DNA of 64,000 nucleotides from Phytoactinopolyspora alkaliphila (GCF_010550695.1 NZ_JAAGOB010000007.1:186001-250000), one strand, 5' to 3'; counted from the stretch's first letter, positions 7,576-16,628 are shown. The notes: generated by a model not told the origin, from the letters alone. A program made the numbers and translations.

Positions 7576-8763
7576 ATGACGCGGTTGATCGTCGAGGCCG
7601 ACGGCGGCTCTCGTGGTAATCCTGGCCCCGCCGCGTTCGGCGCGCTGGTGCGCTCCGCCGACACCGGCGAGGTACTGGCCGAGGCCGGCGAGACCATCGG
7701 CGTCGCCACCAACAACGTCGCCGAGTACCGCGGGCTGATCGCCGGCCTGCGGATGGCCCGGCAGATCGATCCGTCCGCCCAGGTGGAAGCCCGCCTGGAC
7801 TCCAAGCTCGTGGTGGAGCAGATGTCCGGCCGCTGGAAGATCAAGCATCCCGGCATGCGCCCGCTGGCGCTGGAAGCACAGCGGATCCTCCCACCCGGTC
7901 AGGTGACGTACACCTGGGTTCCACGGGCTCAGAACGCGCACGCGGACCGGCTGCTGAACGACGCGCTGGACGGCAAGCCGGTCGCGCCGCACGAGGCTGC
8001 CGAGCATCCAGACGACGACGCGCCAGCCCTGCCCACCGAACCCGAGCCGTTCGACGCGAAGACGGAACCCGAGACCGCGACAACGCCGGACACGGTCCCG
8101 CCTCCACATCGGCTCGTCACCTGGTCGCCCGAGCTCGGCCCGCCCACCACCCTGGTGGTGGTCCGGCACGGGCAGACGGCGATGACCCGGGCGCGCGCGT
8201 TCAGCGGGGGTGGCACGGAGGGCCCGCCCCTCGACGAGGTCGGACTGGACCAAGCGCTGCGGGCCGGGACGATGCTGGCCGGGTCGGACGTGATGGCCGA
8301 CGTCGCGCCGGTGGTCGTCGCGTCCCCGATGCTTCGCACCCGGCAGACCGCGGACGCCATCGCCACACAGCTGGGTGTGGAGAAGGTCGGGGTCGACGAC
8401 GAGTGGCGCGAGTGCGAGTTCGGCGCCTGGGACGGGCTGACGCTGGGGGAGATCACTGAGCGCTACCCCGAGGACATCGCGGCGTGGTTCGCGTCGACGT
8501 CGTACCAGATGCCGGGCGGCGAGTCCTTGGACCAGATGACCGCCCGCATCGTCGCGGCCCGCGACCGGACCGTAGAGCTGTACGCCGGCCGGACCGTCGT
8601 CGTGGTGACCCACTCGATGCCGGTCCGCGCGCTGGTCCGGCTCGCGCTGGAGGCGCCGGCGTCGGCGATGTTCAAAGTCCAGCCGGCCCCCGGCTCGGTG
8701 ACCGAGATCCAGCACTACAGCGACGGCACCGTCGCACTGGCCGGATTCAACACGCGGCCCTGA
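7576..8763 (+). CDS. Bifunctional RNase HI / acid phosphatase
   Basis: 395 residues. Residues 1-135 are an RNase H fold: VEADGGSRGNPG holds the first catalytic Asp, NVAEYRGLI the Glu, RLDSKLVVEQM the next Asp, and NAHADRLLNDAL the terminal Asp region. A Pro/Glu/Thr-rich linker of about 55 residues follows. Residues about 190-395 are a histidine phosphatase (phosphoglycerate-mutase) domain with LVVVRHGQTAMT, SPMLRTRQTADAI, ECEFGAWDGLT and VVVVTHSMPVRAL. The two-domain order matches mycobacterial Rv2228c, which degrades RNA-DNA hybrids and carries a CobC-like phosphatase. It is the third gene of a conserved cluster. Confidence 0.93.
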   Translation: MTRLIVEADGGSRGNPGPAAFGALVRSADTGEVLAEAGETIGVATNNVAEYRGLIAGLRMARQIDPSAQVEARLDSKLVVEQMSGRWKIKHPGMRPLALEAQRILPPGQVTYTWVPRAQNAHADRLLNDALDGKPVAPHEAAEHPDDDAPALPTEPEPFDAKTEPETATTPDTVPPPHRLVTWSPELGPPTTLVVVRHGQTAMTRARAFSGGGTEGPPLDEVGLDQALRAGTMLAGSDVMADVAPVVVASPMLRTRQTADAIATQLGVEKVGVDDEWRECEFGAWDGLTLGEITERYPEDIAAWFASTSYQMPGGESLDQMTARIVAARDRTVELYAGRTVVVVTHSMPVRALVRLALEAPASAMFKVQPAPGSVTEIQHYSDGTVALAGFNTRP

Positions 8764-8777
8764 TTCTCCGCACAGGC

Positions 8778-8802
8778 GCTTAGACGGCGGCGCGGCGGGT
8801 AC
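8778..8802 (+). promoter_or_regulatory. Possible sigma-B-like promoter of the P-type ATPase gene
   Basis: GCTT (8778-8781), 15 nt, GGGTAC (8797-8802), with the ATG 10 nt further on. The -35 fits only the loose GNNT consensus, so chance is a real alternative. Confidence 0.35.
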
Positions 8803-8812
8803 CTCCGCGTCC

Positions 8813-11800
8813 ATGCTTGGTACTGCTGCGTCAATGCTCAGGGCCCCGGGCCGCCTCGCTGGCCGGGCCGCTATGGCCGGAGTGTCCGGCGCCGCGTTCG
8901 CCGCGGGTGTCGCGAAGGGCACGGCGACGTCGATCCCGCGCCTGGTATCGCAGTCGATGCACGCCGAGTCCGCCAGCCGGGAGGCCATGGATGCCGGCCG
9001 GGCGCTGACGGATCTGCATCCCAGGAGGCAGCACCGGCGAGTGTGGACAGGTCACGGAAGGGCGCACATCGAGGTCCGTGGCCTCGAGGGTGACCACGGC
9101 CGGCGGCTGGCCGAGCGGGTGCCCGCGGCTCTGCGGCGCGTGCAGGGGGTGCGCTGGGCGCAGATCAACGCGGTGACGGGGCAGGTGCTGGTGGCTTTCG
9201 ACGAGCGCCGGCTCGACGTCGAGACGTTGCTGAACACAGTGCGCGCGGTGGAGGGCGACCAGGGGACCCGGGAGGACGACTTCTCCTGGCGGCGTCCCAC
9301 GCATCCGGGCGACATGACGGCGGTCGTCGCGGTCGCGACCGAGCTCGCCGCCGATTGCGTCGGCAGCTCCGCCGCGCTGGTCCAGTCGGTGCTGCGGTTG
9401 CCGCCGCTGCCGCGCTGGGCGAGGGCGGGGATGGCAACGCTGGAGATCGAACGGGATCTGCGCCGCGGGATCAAGCGCCGGATCGGGCCGATCGAGACCG
9501 ACCTGGTGCTCACGCTGGCCAACGCGGCGGTCCACGGGCTGTCCCAGAGTGTCATGACGCCCGCTGTCGACGCGGTGTACCGCAGCACGCTGCTGGCTGA
9601 GGCATGGTCTCGCCGGCAGGCGTGGATCCGCCGCGAGCCGGAGCTGTCCGGTGCGGAGGATGCCGTGCCATCCGATGCGCCGAGCCCGCCTCCCCGGCCG
9701 GGTCCACGACCGAAGGGGCCTATCGAGGTCTGGAACGATCGGATCGGCCGCGGAGCACCGGCCGCGGCCGCGGGGGTGCTGGCGTTCACCCGGAGTCCCG
9801 GCCGCGCGGCCGACGCCCTGCTGGCCGCCGTGCCCAGGCCGGCCCGCTACGGACGCGAGGGCTTCGCCACCGCGGTCGGCCGGGATCTGGCCCGGCGAGG
9901 CGTGGTGCCGCTCAACGCCGGCGCGTTCCGCCGTCTCGACCGGATCGATGCCGTGATCATCGACTCACGCGTGTTGATCACGGCCGACGGCGAGATCGAC
10001 CCGCTGGCCGACGCCGTCCTCGACGCCGCGAGGTCTACCGGCGCCACCGTCGCGCTGACCAGCCGAGCGGAAGCAGAAGAGCTTCTGCCACGAGTGGACC
10101 ATGTGCTCAACGGCGTGCCACTCGCCGACGAGGTGCGCCGGCAGCAGGGTGACGGACACGGCGTCCTGGTGGTGACCGCGGCGGACGAGAGCGCCCTCGC
10201 GGCCGCGGACGTCGGCGTCGCCGTCACCCGGGGGGAAGGGAACTCCTACTGGTCTGCGGATGTGGTCTGCGGCGAGGACTTGGACGACGTGTGGCGCATT
10301 CTGCGCGCCACCGCGGCGGCGCGCGGGGTGAGCGAGCGAGCCGTGCGCCTGGCTCAGGCCGGCTCGGCGCTGGGCGCCCTGCATGCCCTGGTCGGTGACC
10401 GGCGGCGCGGACTGGCACGTGGCTTCGCCCCGGTTCAGGTGGCGGCGCTGGTGGCCCTGATCAGTGGAACCGTGTCCGGTCTGCGCGCCACCCGTGGCGG
10501 CTCCCCTCGTCCGGTGGTGCACGTCCCGTGGCACGAGCTGCCGGGCACCGACGTCTACACCAGGCTCCGTGCCGGCCGGCCGGGCGGCGGGCAGGACGGG
10601 GCGGGCACCGTTGAACCGCCCAGGCGCGACCGGGCGCGGAGCGACGCGCGGGGCCTTCGTGCGCGACGCTGGGGAGAGCCCGCACGCCTCGCCGGGGCGG
10701 TGTTCCAGGAGCTGCGCGATCCGCTCACCCCGGTGCTCGCGGGTGGAGCCGTGGCGTCGATGATCGTCGGATCCGGCATCGACGGTGTGCTGGTCGGCGC
10801 CGTCATGACGGGTAACGCGCTGATCAGCGGCGTCCAGCGGGTGAGGGTGGAGCGAGCGTTGCGCGGGCTCCTCGCCGAGCAGGAGGTACAGGCCCGCCGC
10901 GTGCTCGTCGAGAGTCTGGACCGGATCGACGACGCGCCCGTGGAGAAGACTCCGGCGCGTGCGTTGATGCCTGGCGACGTGATCGAACTGCGCACGTCCG
11001 ACGTGGTGCCGGCCGACGCGCGGCTGCTGCGGGCAGCGGAGCTCGAGATCGACGAGTCGACATTGACCGGTGAGTCGATGCCGGTGGCCAAGGACACCGA
11101 GCCGACACCTGGGGCGCCACTGGCCGAGCGCACCGGCATGGTGTTCGAGGGAACCACGGTCTTGGCCGGTTCAGCCCACGCCGTCGTCGTGGCGGCCGGC
11201 GCATCCACCGAGGCGGGGCGCGCCGCGCGGATAGCGGGACACGCCCCGCAACCGGTGGGCGTTCAGGGCCGCCTGCACGAGGTGACTCGGGTGGCGCTGC
11301 CGATGACGGCACTGGGCGGGGCTGCGGTGGCCGGCATCGGGTTACTGCGGGGGATGCCGCTGCGCCAGGCGGTCGCCGCGGGCGTGTCGGTGGCCGTGGC
11401 CGCCGTGCCCGAAGGCCTGCCCCTGGTCGCCACGGTGGCGCAGGCCGGGGGAGCGCGCCGGCTGTCCCGGCAGAACACGCTGGTCCGCACGTCCCGGGCG
11501 CTCGAGGCGCTGGGCCGGGTCGATGTGGTGTGCTTCGACAAGACGGGCACGCTCACCGAGGGCCGGCTGAGCCTCACTCGGCTGGCGACGCCGGAGGGCG
11601 ACGTCGAACCCGGCGGAGTCGACGCCGCACGCCTGCTCGCCGCGGCAGCGCGCACCTGCCCGCAGACCGATACGCAAAGCATCGCCAAGCTCGCCCACGC
11701 CACCGACCGCGTGGTGCTGGAAGCCGCCCACGAGGCAGGCGACGTGCACCGGAACGGGTGGCAGCCGGTCACCGAGCTGCCATTCCAGGCTCAGCGCGGC

Positions 11801-13057
11801 TATTCGGCGGCACTCGGGCGGATCGACGGCGGCTCGGTGCTGGTGGTCAAGGGTGCACCGGAGGTGGTGCTGCCGCTGTGTGGCACCGACGCTGGCGCGT
11901 CCGGCAAGGCCGAGCGGCTGGCGGGTGAAGGGCTGCGAGTCCTGGCCGTGGCACAGCGCCGGGACGGCTTGCCCGAAGACACCGACGACCTCGAGCCGCT
12001 CGTCTGCGAACTGGAACTGCTCGGCTTCGTCGGCATCGCCGATTCCGCCCGGCCGGAGGCGCGGGATACGGTCCAGGCGATCACCGGCTCGGGTGTCCGC
12101 GTCGTCATGGTGACCGGCGACCACCCGGAGACCGCACGGGCGACGGCGGCGGCCACGGGCATCGCCAACGGCGCGGTCGTCACCGGTGCCGAGCTGGACC
12201 GGATGAGCGAATCCGAGCGGGCGCGCAAGGTTGCGGAGTCCACGGTCTTCGCGCGGGTCTCGCCTGAGCAGAAGGTGCAGATCGTCGCGGCGTTGCAGCA
12301 GGCCGGCCGCGTCGTCGCCATGATCGGTGACGGTGTCAACGACGCTGCCGCCATCCGGCTCGCCGACGTGGGCATCGGAGTGCGTGCACGGGGGTCGACC
12401 TCGGCGCAGTCCGTGGCCGACCTGGTCCTGCCGGACGCCGACATCACACAGGTCCATGGCGCGCTTCTCGAGGGTCGTGCGCTATGGCGGCGGGTACGTG
12501 ACGCGGTGTCGATCCTGGTGGGCGGCAACGCCGGCGAGGTGGGCTTCATGGTGATCGGCACGGCGCTGGCGGGGCGTGCACCGATCACCACCCGGCAGAT
12601 GCTGCTGGTCAACATGCTCACCGACATGTTCCCCGCGCTGGCTGTGGCGCTGGCCTCCGGCCGGAACGACGAGGACGACGGCAAGCCCGTCGGCGCTATT
12701 CTCGGCAAGCCGCTGGCCAAGGCCGTCGCCGTCCGCGGAGCGGCGACCGCGCTGGGCGCCACGCTGGCCTGGACCGCCGGGCGTTGGACGGGACGCAGAA
12801 GCCGGGCCGGGACGATGGGCCTTGCCGCTCTCGTTGCCACGCAGCTCGCCCAGACCCTGGTGATCGGTCGGCACAGCCGGCTGGTGGTGGTGACGTCGGT
12901 GGCGTCGTTCGCCGCGCTGGTGGCCATCATCCAGACGCCCGGGGTTAGCCAGTTCCTGGGTTGCACGCCGCTCGGACCGATGGCCTGGGGGATGGTGCTC
13001 GCCGCCGCGGCGGCCGGGACCGTCGTCGCCGTGAGGCGGGGGAGTGCGGCGCAGTGA
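8813..13057 (+). CDS. Giant cation-transporting P-type ATPase (CtpI-like) with degenerate N-terminal ATPase domain
   Basis: 1,414 residues, far longer than an ordinary P-type ATPase (650-900). Residues about 84-147 resemble a heavy-metal-associated fold but lack the CxxC. Residues about 371-500 look like a dead P-domain: AFRRLDRIDAVIIDSRVLIT parallels the active ALEALGRVDVVCFDKTGT, and ALTSR and ADVGVAV stand where TGDHPET and ADVGIGV occur. The active copy is C-terminal: TLTGES at 750-755, membrane motif AVPEGLP at 864-870, phosphorylation motif DKTGT at 909, and MIGDGVND near 1,171. The PEGLP signature resembles calcium-type rather than copper-type pumps; the ion is unknown. It sits in the inner membrane. 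M. tuberculosis CtpI/CtpH have a comparable size. It ends 3 nt before the convergent MarR gene. Confidence 0.9.
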   Translation: MLGTAASMLRAPGRLAGRAAMAGVSGAAFAAGVAKGTATSIPRLVSQSMHAESASREAMDAGRALTDLHPRRQHRRVWTGHGRAHIEVRGLEGDHGRRLAERVPAALRRVQGVRWAQINAVTGQVLVAFDERRLDVETLLNTVRAVEGDQGTREDDFSWRRPTHPGDMTAVVAVATELAADCVGSSAALVQSVLRLPPLPRWARAGMATLEIERDLRRGIKRRIGPIETDLVLTLANAAVHGLSQSVMTPAVDAVYRSTLLAEAWSRRQAWIRREPELSGAEDAVPSDAPSPPPRPGPRPKGPIEVWNDRIGRGAPAAAAGVLAFTRSPGRAADALLAAVPRPARYGREGFATAVGRDLARRGVVPLNAGAFRRLDRIDAVIIDSRVLITADGEIDPLADAVLDAARSTGATVALTSRAEAEELLPRVDHVLNGVPLADEVRRQQGDGHGVLVVTAADESALAAADVGVAVTRGEGNSYWSADVVCGEDLDDVWRILRATAAARGVSERAVRLAQAGSALGALHALVGDRRRGLARGFAPVQVAALVALISGTVSGLRATRGGSPRPVVHVPWHELPGTDVYTRLRAGRPGGGQDGAGTVEPPRRDRARSDARGLRARRWGEPARLAGAVFQELRDPLTPVLAGGAVASMIVGSGIDGVLVGAVMTGNALISGVQRVRVERALRGLLAEQEVQARRVLVESLDRIDDAPVEKTPARALMPGDVIELRTSDVVPADARLLRAAELEIDESTLTGESMPVAKDTEPTPGAPLAERTGMVFEGTTVLAGSAHAVVVAAGASTEAGRAARIAGHAPQPVGVQGRLHEVTRVALPMTALGGAAVAGIGLLRGMPLRQAVAAGVSVAVAAVPEGLPLVATVAQAGGARRLSRQNTLVRTSRALEALGRVDVVCFDKTGTLTEGRLSLTRLATPEGDVEPGGVDAARLLAAAARTCPQTDTQSIAKLAHATDRVVLEAAHEAGDVHRNGWQPVTELPFQAQRGYSAALGRIDGGSVLVVKGAPEVVLPLCGTDAGASGKAERLAGEGLRVLAVAQRRDGLPEDTDDLEPLVCELELLGFVGIADSARPEARDTVQAITGSGVRVVMVTGDHPETARATAAATGIANGAVVTGAELDRMSESERARKVAESTVFARVSPEQKVQIVAALQQAGRVVAMIGDGVNDAAAIRLADVGIGVRARGSTSAQSVADLVLPDADITQVHGALLEGRALWRRVRDAVSILVGGNAGEVGFMVIGTALAGRAPITTRQMLLVNMLTDMFPALAVALASGRNDEDDGKPVGAILGKPLAKAVAVRGAATALGATLAWTAGRWTGRRSRAGTMGLAALVATQLAQTLVIGRHSRLVVVTSVASFAALVAIIQTPGVSQFLGCTPLGPMAWGMVLAAAAAGTVVAVRRGSAAQ

Positions 13058-13060
13058 CGC

Positions 13061-13564
13061 TCACCCGGCGGCCTGCCCAGGCGGAGCGGTAGCCGCGTCG
13101 GCAATCCGCTGCCGGAAAGGCCGCCGGCTCAGCGCGTCCAGCGCCTCGTCGATGACCCGGCTTAGCGGAAACGAGAGTTCGGCGTCGAGGGTCGCTGCGG
13201 CCCGGGTTGTGGCCGTCCACTCCGTGTCCAGGACAGGCAGCAGCCGTCTCGCCCGCGGGGTCAGCGTCACGATGCGCTGGCGTGCGTCGTCGCCGGTCCG
13301 CAGTTTTACCAGATCTTCCTTGACCATGTGTGCCACCGTCTGGCTGACTGCGGAGTGGGTGACGCCGACCGCGCGGGCCAGGTCGCGGATGGACGAGTCG
13401 CCGGCACTGGCCAGGGCACGCAGGATCGGCGTGAAACGCGGCCGGAACCCCGGGAGGCCGAGGTCGGCATAGGCCGCTGCCACGCCGCCCTCCATCAGCT
13501 CGAGCAGGTGCCGGAGCCGGGTTCCCAGGAAGCCGGCTCCGGCGCGAGGGTCGTCGTCGGTCAC
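13061..13564 (-). CDS. MarR family transcriptional regulator
   Basis: 167 residues. The winged helix covers residues about 45-115: SSIRDLARAVGVTHSAVSQTVAHMVKEDLV is the HTH, and the wing follows with DARQRIVTLTPRARRLL. The dimerisation helices flank it. The start is GTG at 13564. It is divergent from the aminopeptidase gene, with a 41-bp gap that holds one perfect palindrome, so autoregulation and control of the neighbour are the natural reading. Its ligand is unknown. Confidence 0.88.
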   Translation of the reverse strand: MTDDDPRAGAGFLGTRLRHLLELMEGGVAAAYADLGLPGFRPRFTPILRALASAGDSSIRDLARAVGVTHSAVSQTVAHMVKEDLVKLRTGDDARQRIVTLTPRARRLLPVLDTEWTATTRAAATLDAELSFPLSRVIDEALDALSRRPFRQRIADAATAPPGQAAG

Positions 13565-13574
13565 CCGTGTAATA

Positions 13575-13588
13575 TAACAGCGCTGTTA
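13575..13588. promoter_or_regulatory. Palindromic operator in the MarR/aminopeptidase divergon
   Basis: TAACAGCGCTGTTA is a perfect 14-bp palindrome in the 41-bp gap between two divergent genes. Size and position suit one MarR dimer. Confidence 0.65.
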
Positions 13589-13605
13589 GAAGTCATTCGA
13601 GAAGA

Positions 13606-14601
13606 ATGAGGAGCGTTGTGTCCGACCTCTATGTGCCCACCGAGGCGACCCAGCGAGGTCTGCTCGACGCGGGCGACGGCAATCGCATGTATTGGGAGAC
13701 CTCCGGCAGTCCGGACGGCGTGCCCGCACTGATCGTGCACGGTGGCCCCGGAACCGGCTCGGTGCCGAGCCTGCGGCGGTACCTGAACCCGGACCAGTAT
13801 CGGGTGATCAGTTTCGACCAGCGCGGATGCGGCCAGAGCGTCCCGCACGCCAGCGACCCCTCGGCCGACATGAGCGTCAACACCACCGAACACCTTCTCG
13901 GCGACATGGAGCGCCTGCGTGAGCACCTGGGCATCGAGCGCTGGGTGCTTTTCGGCGGATCGTGGGGATCGACGTTGATCCTCGCGTATGCCGAGCGGTA
14001 TCCGCGGCGCGTGTCCGGGATCGTACTGGCCGGGGTCACCACCAGCAGGCGTAGCGAACTGGAATGGCTGTATGAAGGTCTCGCGCGGTTCTTCCCGCGG
14101 GAATGGGAACAGTTCCGGGCCCAGGTTCCCGCGGTGTTCGCAGGCGATGTCGTCGCCGGGTACGCACGGCTGATGGAGGATCCGGATCCGCAGGTGCGGG
14201 AGCGGGCCGCGCACGCGTGGGTCGCCTGGGAGGACGCCGTCGTCTCCATGGAGCACCAGGGCAAGCCGGACGCTTACAGCGATCGCCCACACCACGCGTT
14301 GCTCGCGTTCGTGCGCATCTGTGCGCACTATGCAGCCAACGGCGCGTTTCTCGAAGACGGCGTCCTTCTCCGCGATGCCGGCCGCTTGGCCGGAATCCCG
14401 GGCGTGCTGGTCCACGGCCGTCTTGACCTGGGCGCTCCGCTCCAGATCGCGTGGGAGCTGTCCCGCGCGTGGCCGGACGCCGGACTCAGGATCGTGGACG
14501 ACTCCGGCCATACGGGGAGCGACAGCATGCGCCGAGAACTCCGCGACGCCCTTGACGCCATGGTCCAGAAGGTGGTTCAGGAAGTGCCGGCCGGGCCGTA
14601 G
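13606..14601 (+). CDS. pip: Proline iminopeptidase (alpha/beta-hydrolase, peptidase S33)
   Basis: 331 residues. HGGPGTGS near residue 43 forms the oxyanion hole, DQRGCGQS follows, and GGSWGSTL near residue 120 holds the nucleophile Ser. The helical cap (about 140-245) carries WVAWEDAVVSM, typical of prolyl aminopeptidases. HGRLDLGAP supplies the Asp and DDSGHTGS the His. The enzyme removes N-terminal proline from peptides in the cytoplasm. ATG 13606 has no good ribosome site. GTG 13618 has GAGGAG 4 nt upstream and may be the true start. Expression is probably controlled by the divergent MarR. Confidence 0.88.
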   Translation: MRSVVSDLYVPTEATQRGLLDAGDGNRMYWETSGSPDGVPALIVHGGPGTGSVPSLRRYLNPDQYRVISFDQRGCGQSVPHASDPSADMSVNTTEHLLGDMERLREHLGIERWVLFGGSWGSTLILAYAERYPRRVSGIVLAGVTTSRRSELEWLYEGLARFFPREWEQFRAQVPAVFAGDVVAGYARLMEDPDPQVRERAAHAWVAWEDAVVSMEHQGKPDAYSDRPHHALLAFVRICAHYAANGAFLEDGVLLRDAGRLAGIPGVLVHGRLDLGAPLQIAWELSRAWPDAGLRIVDDSGHTGSDSMRRELRDALDAMVQKVVQEVPAGP

Positions 14602-14651
14602 ACGTGCCCGTCCGGCGCCCGAGGACGCCACCGAGGCAGTGTTGGTACGTG

Positions 14652-15233
14652 TCAGCCCTGGTCACGCCGCACGTTCTGCACGGACTCCTGCCCGGTGTCC
14701 TTGATGTCCTGGGCAGCTGATGTGCCTTCCTCACGCACCGTCTGGGCGCCCTCGGCGGCGGTGGACTTCACCGACTCCATGGCTTGCTGGGCCGGTTCAC
14801 GCATGTCCTCGGCCATTTCCTTCGCCACATCTGTGGCCTGGTTGGCCATGTCCTGGGCGTACTCCTTGACCGTGCCGGCCGCCTGGCGTTCTTGCTTGGA
14901 CGCCGGGATGATCGCCGACGCCAGCCAGCCGACGCCGAAGGCGACGAGCCCAGCCGCAAGGGGGTTGCCCTCCGTGCGCTCCCGGACCTTGGTGGGCGCG
15001 TCGGTCATGGTGTCCTTCACCGAGTCCACAGGGGAGCCGCCCCCGGAACCCACGTCGGGCATGGCGCCCATGACACGTTCGCGCGCGCTGGACATCGCGC
15101 CCTGGACTCGGCTGCGTTGCCGTTTCACTACGGAGCCGGGGCTGACCCGGTCACGTACGGCGTCCACGTTCTCGCTCAGGTCGGTTCGCGTCCGCTCAAT
15201 GTCCGCGCGGATCTGATCGGGGTCGTTTGTCAT
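14652..15233 (-). CDS. DUF3618 protein, third gene of the membrane module
   Basis: 193 residues. The N terminus DPDQIRADIERTRTDLSENVDAV is the DUF3618 signature. A single membrane segment follows near residues 95-113 (AAGLVAFGVGWLASAIIP), then a long Ala/Glu/Lys amphipathic helix with 11-residue periodicity (late-embryogenesis or apolipoprotein-like). The ATG overlaps the stop of the Holin-X gene as ATGA, and AGGAGG lies 7-8 nt upstream. It probably lies at the membrane and acts with its two upstream neighbours. The biochemical function is not known. Confidence 0.85.
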   Translation of the reverse strand: MTNDPDQIRADIERTRTDLSENVDAVRDRVSPGSVVKRQRSRVQGAMSSARERVMGAMPDVGSGGGSPVDSVKDTMTDAPTKVRERTEGNPLAAGLVAFGVGWLASAIIPASKQERQAAGTVKEYAQDMANQATDVAKEMAEDMREPAQQAMESVKSTAAEGAQTVREEGTSAAQDIKDTGQESVQNVRRDQG

Positions 15234-15649
15234 CGTCGTTCCTCCTGTCCCTTCAAGGCATCGGGAATCTGCTTCACAGTTTCCGCCGTCTTGGGCGTGC
15301 CCTTGATCTTGCGCATTTCGGTCCTGCCGAGCGCGGCCAGCACCCCCGCGATCACAGCCCAGATTGCGGCGACGATGACGGCGGCCCAGGCGTGCCCGGC
15401 GAGGTCGCCCAGGCCCCACCACAGTGCGACGGAGAGGAACAGCAACGCCATCCAGCCTCCGAGAGCGGCGCCGCTGAACATACCGGCTCCCCGCCCGGCG
15501 CGGCTGGCAGACTGCTGCATCTCGGCCTTCGCCAGCTCCACTTCCTGCCGCATCAGAGTCGACAGATCTTTGCTCACGTCAGCCAGCAGCTCACCGAGCG
15601 ACGCGTCGGGTCGTGCGGAGCCAGAGGTGTCGGGCGGCGTGTCAGCCAT
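15230..15649 (-). CDS. Actinobacterial Holin-X family membrane protein
   Basis: 139 residues. SLGELLADVSKDLSTLMRQEVELAKAEM is the amphipathic N-terminal helix of the phage_holin_3_6/Holin-X family. Two membrane segments follow (about 63-83 and 88-110), and a basic cytoplasmic tail ends in GQEERR. The name is historical; these chromosomal proteins are not lysis holins. The ATG at 15649 overlaps the end of the upstream gene by 8 nt, and its stop overlaps the DUF3618 start by 4 nt. Confidence 0.85.
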   Translation of the reverse strand: MADTPPDTSGSARPDASLGELLADVSKDLSTLMRQEVELAKAEMQQSASRAGRGAGMFSGAALGGWMALLFLSVALWWGLGDLAGHAWAAVIVAAIWAVIAGVLAALGRTEMRKIKGTPKTAETVKQIPDALKGQEERR

Positions 15650-16523
15650 CGCGATCCACCGCCTGGGAGTGGCCACTCGGGGCCGCCCTGTGCTGGCCGC
15701 CGATGTCCCGAGGACCCGGCGTCGGCTTCACCGGCTGGTCCGTGGTGGCGGTAGTCGGGCCTCCCAGCAGCGGGTCGGCCGGGTTTCCGGGTGTGGGCGT
15801 CGTGGGCCGCTCAGGCATGGGCTGGTCGGGCCGCGAAGCACCGAGGGGCGCCTGGCCGGTACCCGGCATGCCCGCACCATCGGATGGACCCTGTTGCCCG
15901 GACCTCCCGCCTGCCTCACCCTGCGTTGCCTTACGCTCCTCCGCGGTTCCCCGGGTCAGGCGGCCGGCTAGTACTCCGGCGCCGGCGGCCAGGAGGAGGA
16001 ACGTGCCAGGACGCCGGCGGGCGAACGACTTGACCTCGTCAATAAGGTCCCCCGGCTGACGGTGCTCCAGCCACTGCGCCGCGTCACCGGTCCGGCGCGA
16101 CGCCTCACTGACAAGCCGTGCCGCGGTGCCGGACTGGTCCGAACTCTCCGCCATGGTGCGCAGCTCGTCGGACAGCGTGCGCAGGTTGTTCACCGTCCGG
16201 TCCTTCTGCTGGTGGGCTTGGTCGGCGAATTCTTGCTGCGCCTGGCCGGCCAAGTCCCGAAGCTGGTGTCGCGCCTCGTCCACTACGTGGCCGGCTTCCT
16301 CCTTCGCCACCCCGGCGACGTGCCGGCCGGACTCGGCGGCGGTGCCGCCCACTCGTTCAGCTTCGCCTTTCGCGATATCCCTGGTAGACGACTCAGTCGA
16401 CGACGCACCGGGGTCTCTTGGCGTGCCGGACGGTGGTGCACCGGCGTCTCTCGGCGTGCCGGACGACGACATACCCGGATCCACGGGCGTACCACGGGCT
16501 TCGCGCCCTGGTTGATCAGACAT
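15642..16523 (-). CDS. Long amphipathic-helix membrane protein, first gene of the module
   Basis: 293 residues. The first 50 are low-complexity with repeats of SGTPRDxGA. Residues about 55-165 are an Ala/Glu/Arg/Gln-rich amphipathic helix with apolipoprotein/DUF883-like character (GGTAAESGRHVAGVAKEEAG). SFARRRPGTFLLLAAGAGVLAG is a predicted membrane segment near 185-205. The C-terminal 80 residues are Pro/Gly/Thr-rich. GGGGAG lies upstream of the ATG. It leads a transcript with the Holin-X and DUF3618 genes and has a sigma-B-like promoter about 80 nt upstream. The role is unknown; membrane or nucleoid protection under stress is a guess. Confidence 0.8.
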   Translation of the reverse strand: MSDQPGREARGTPVDPGMSSSGTPRDAGAPPSGTPRDPGASSTESSTRDIAKGEAERVGGTAAESGRHVAGVAKEEAGHVVDEARHQLRDLAGQAQQEFADQAHQQKDRTVNNLRTLSDELRTMAESSDQSGTAARLVSEASRRTGDAAQWLEHRQPGDLIDEVKSFARRRPGTFLLLAAGAGVLAGRLTRGTAEERKATQGEAGGRSGQQGPSDGAGMPGTGQAPLGASRPDQPMPERPTTPTPGNPADPLLGGPTTATTDQPVKPTPGPRDIGGQHRAAPSGHSQAVDRDG

Positions 16524-16603
16524 GGCTGCAGCTCCCCTCTGCTGTCGCGGCCGGTGTTTTCCGGACCGCACGCGGTTCGGCTCGTTGCCGATAGCCCGAC
16601 CGG

Positions 16604-16628
16604 GTACCCGGATCGGTTCGCCCGAAAC
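16604..16628 (-). promoter_or_regulatory. Sigma-B-like promoter of the three-gene membrane module
   Basis: On the minus strand GTTT (16628-16625) is followed after 15 nt by GGGTAC (16609-16604). It is 81 nt upstream of the ATG at 16523 and matches the promoter at 901-925 in spacing and sequence. Confidence 0.7.

Noticed and set aside
15230-15649. Phage lysis module (holin)
   Set aside because: The holin name is only a family label; no endolysin or phage gene is nearby.
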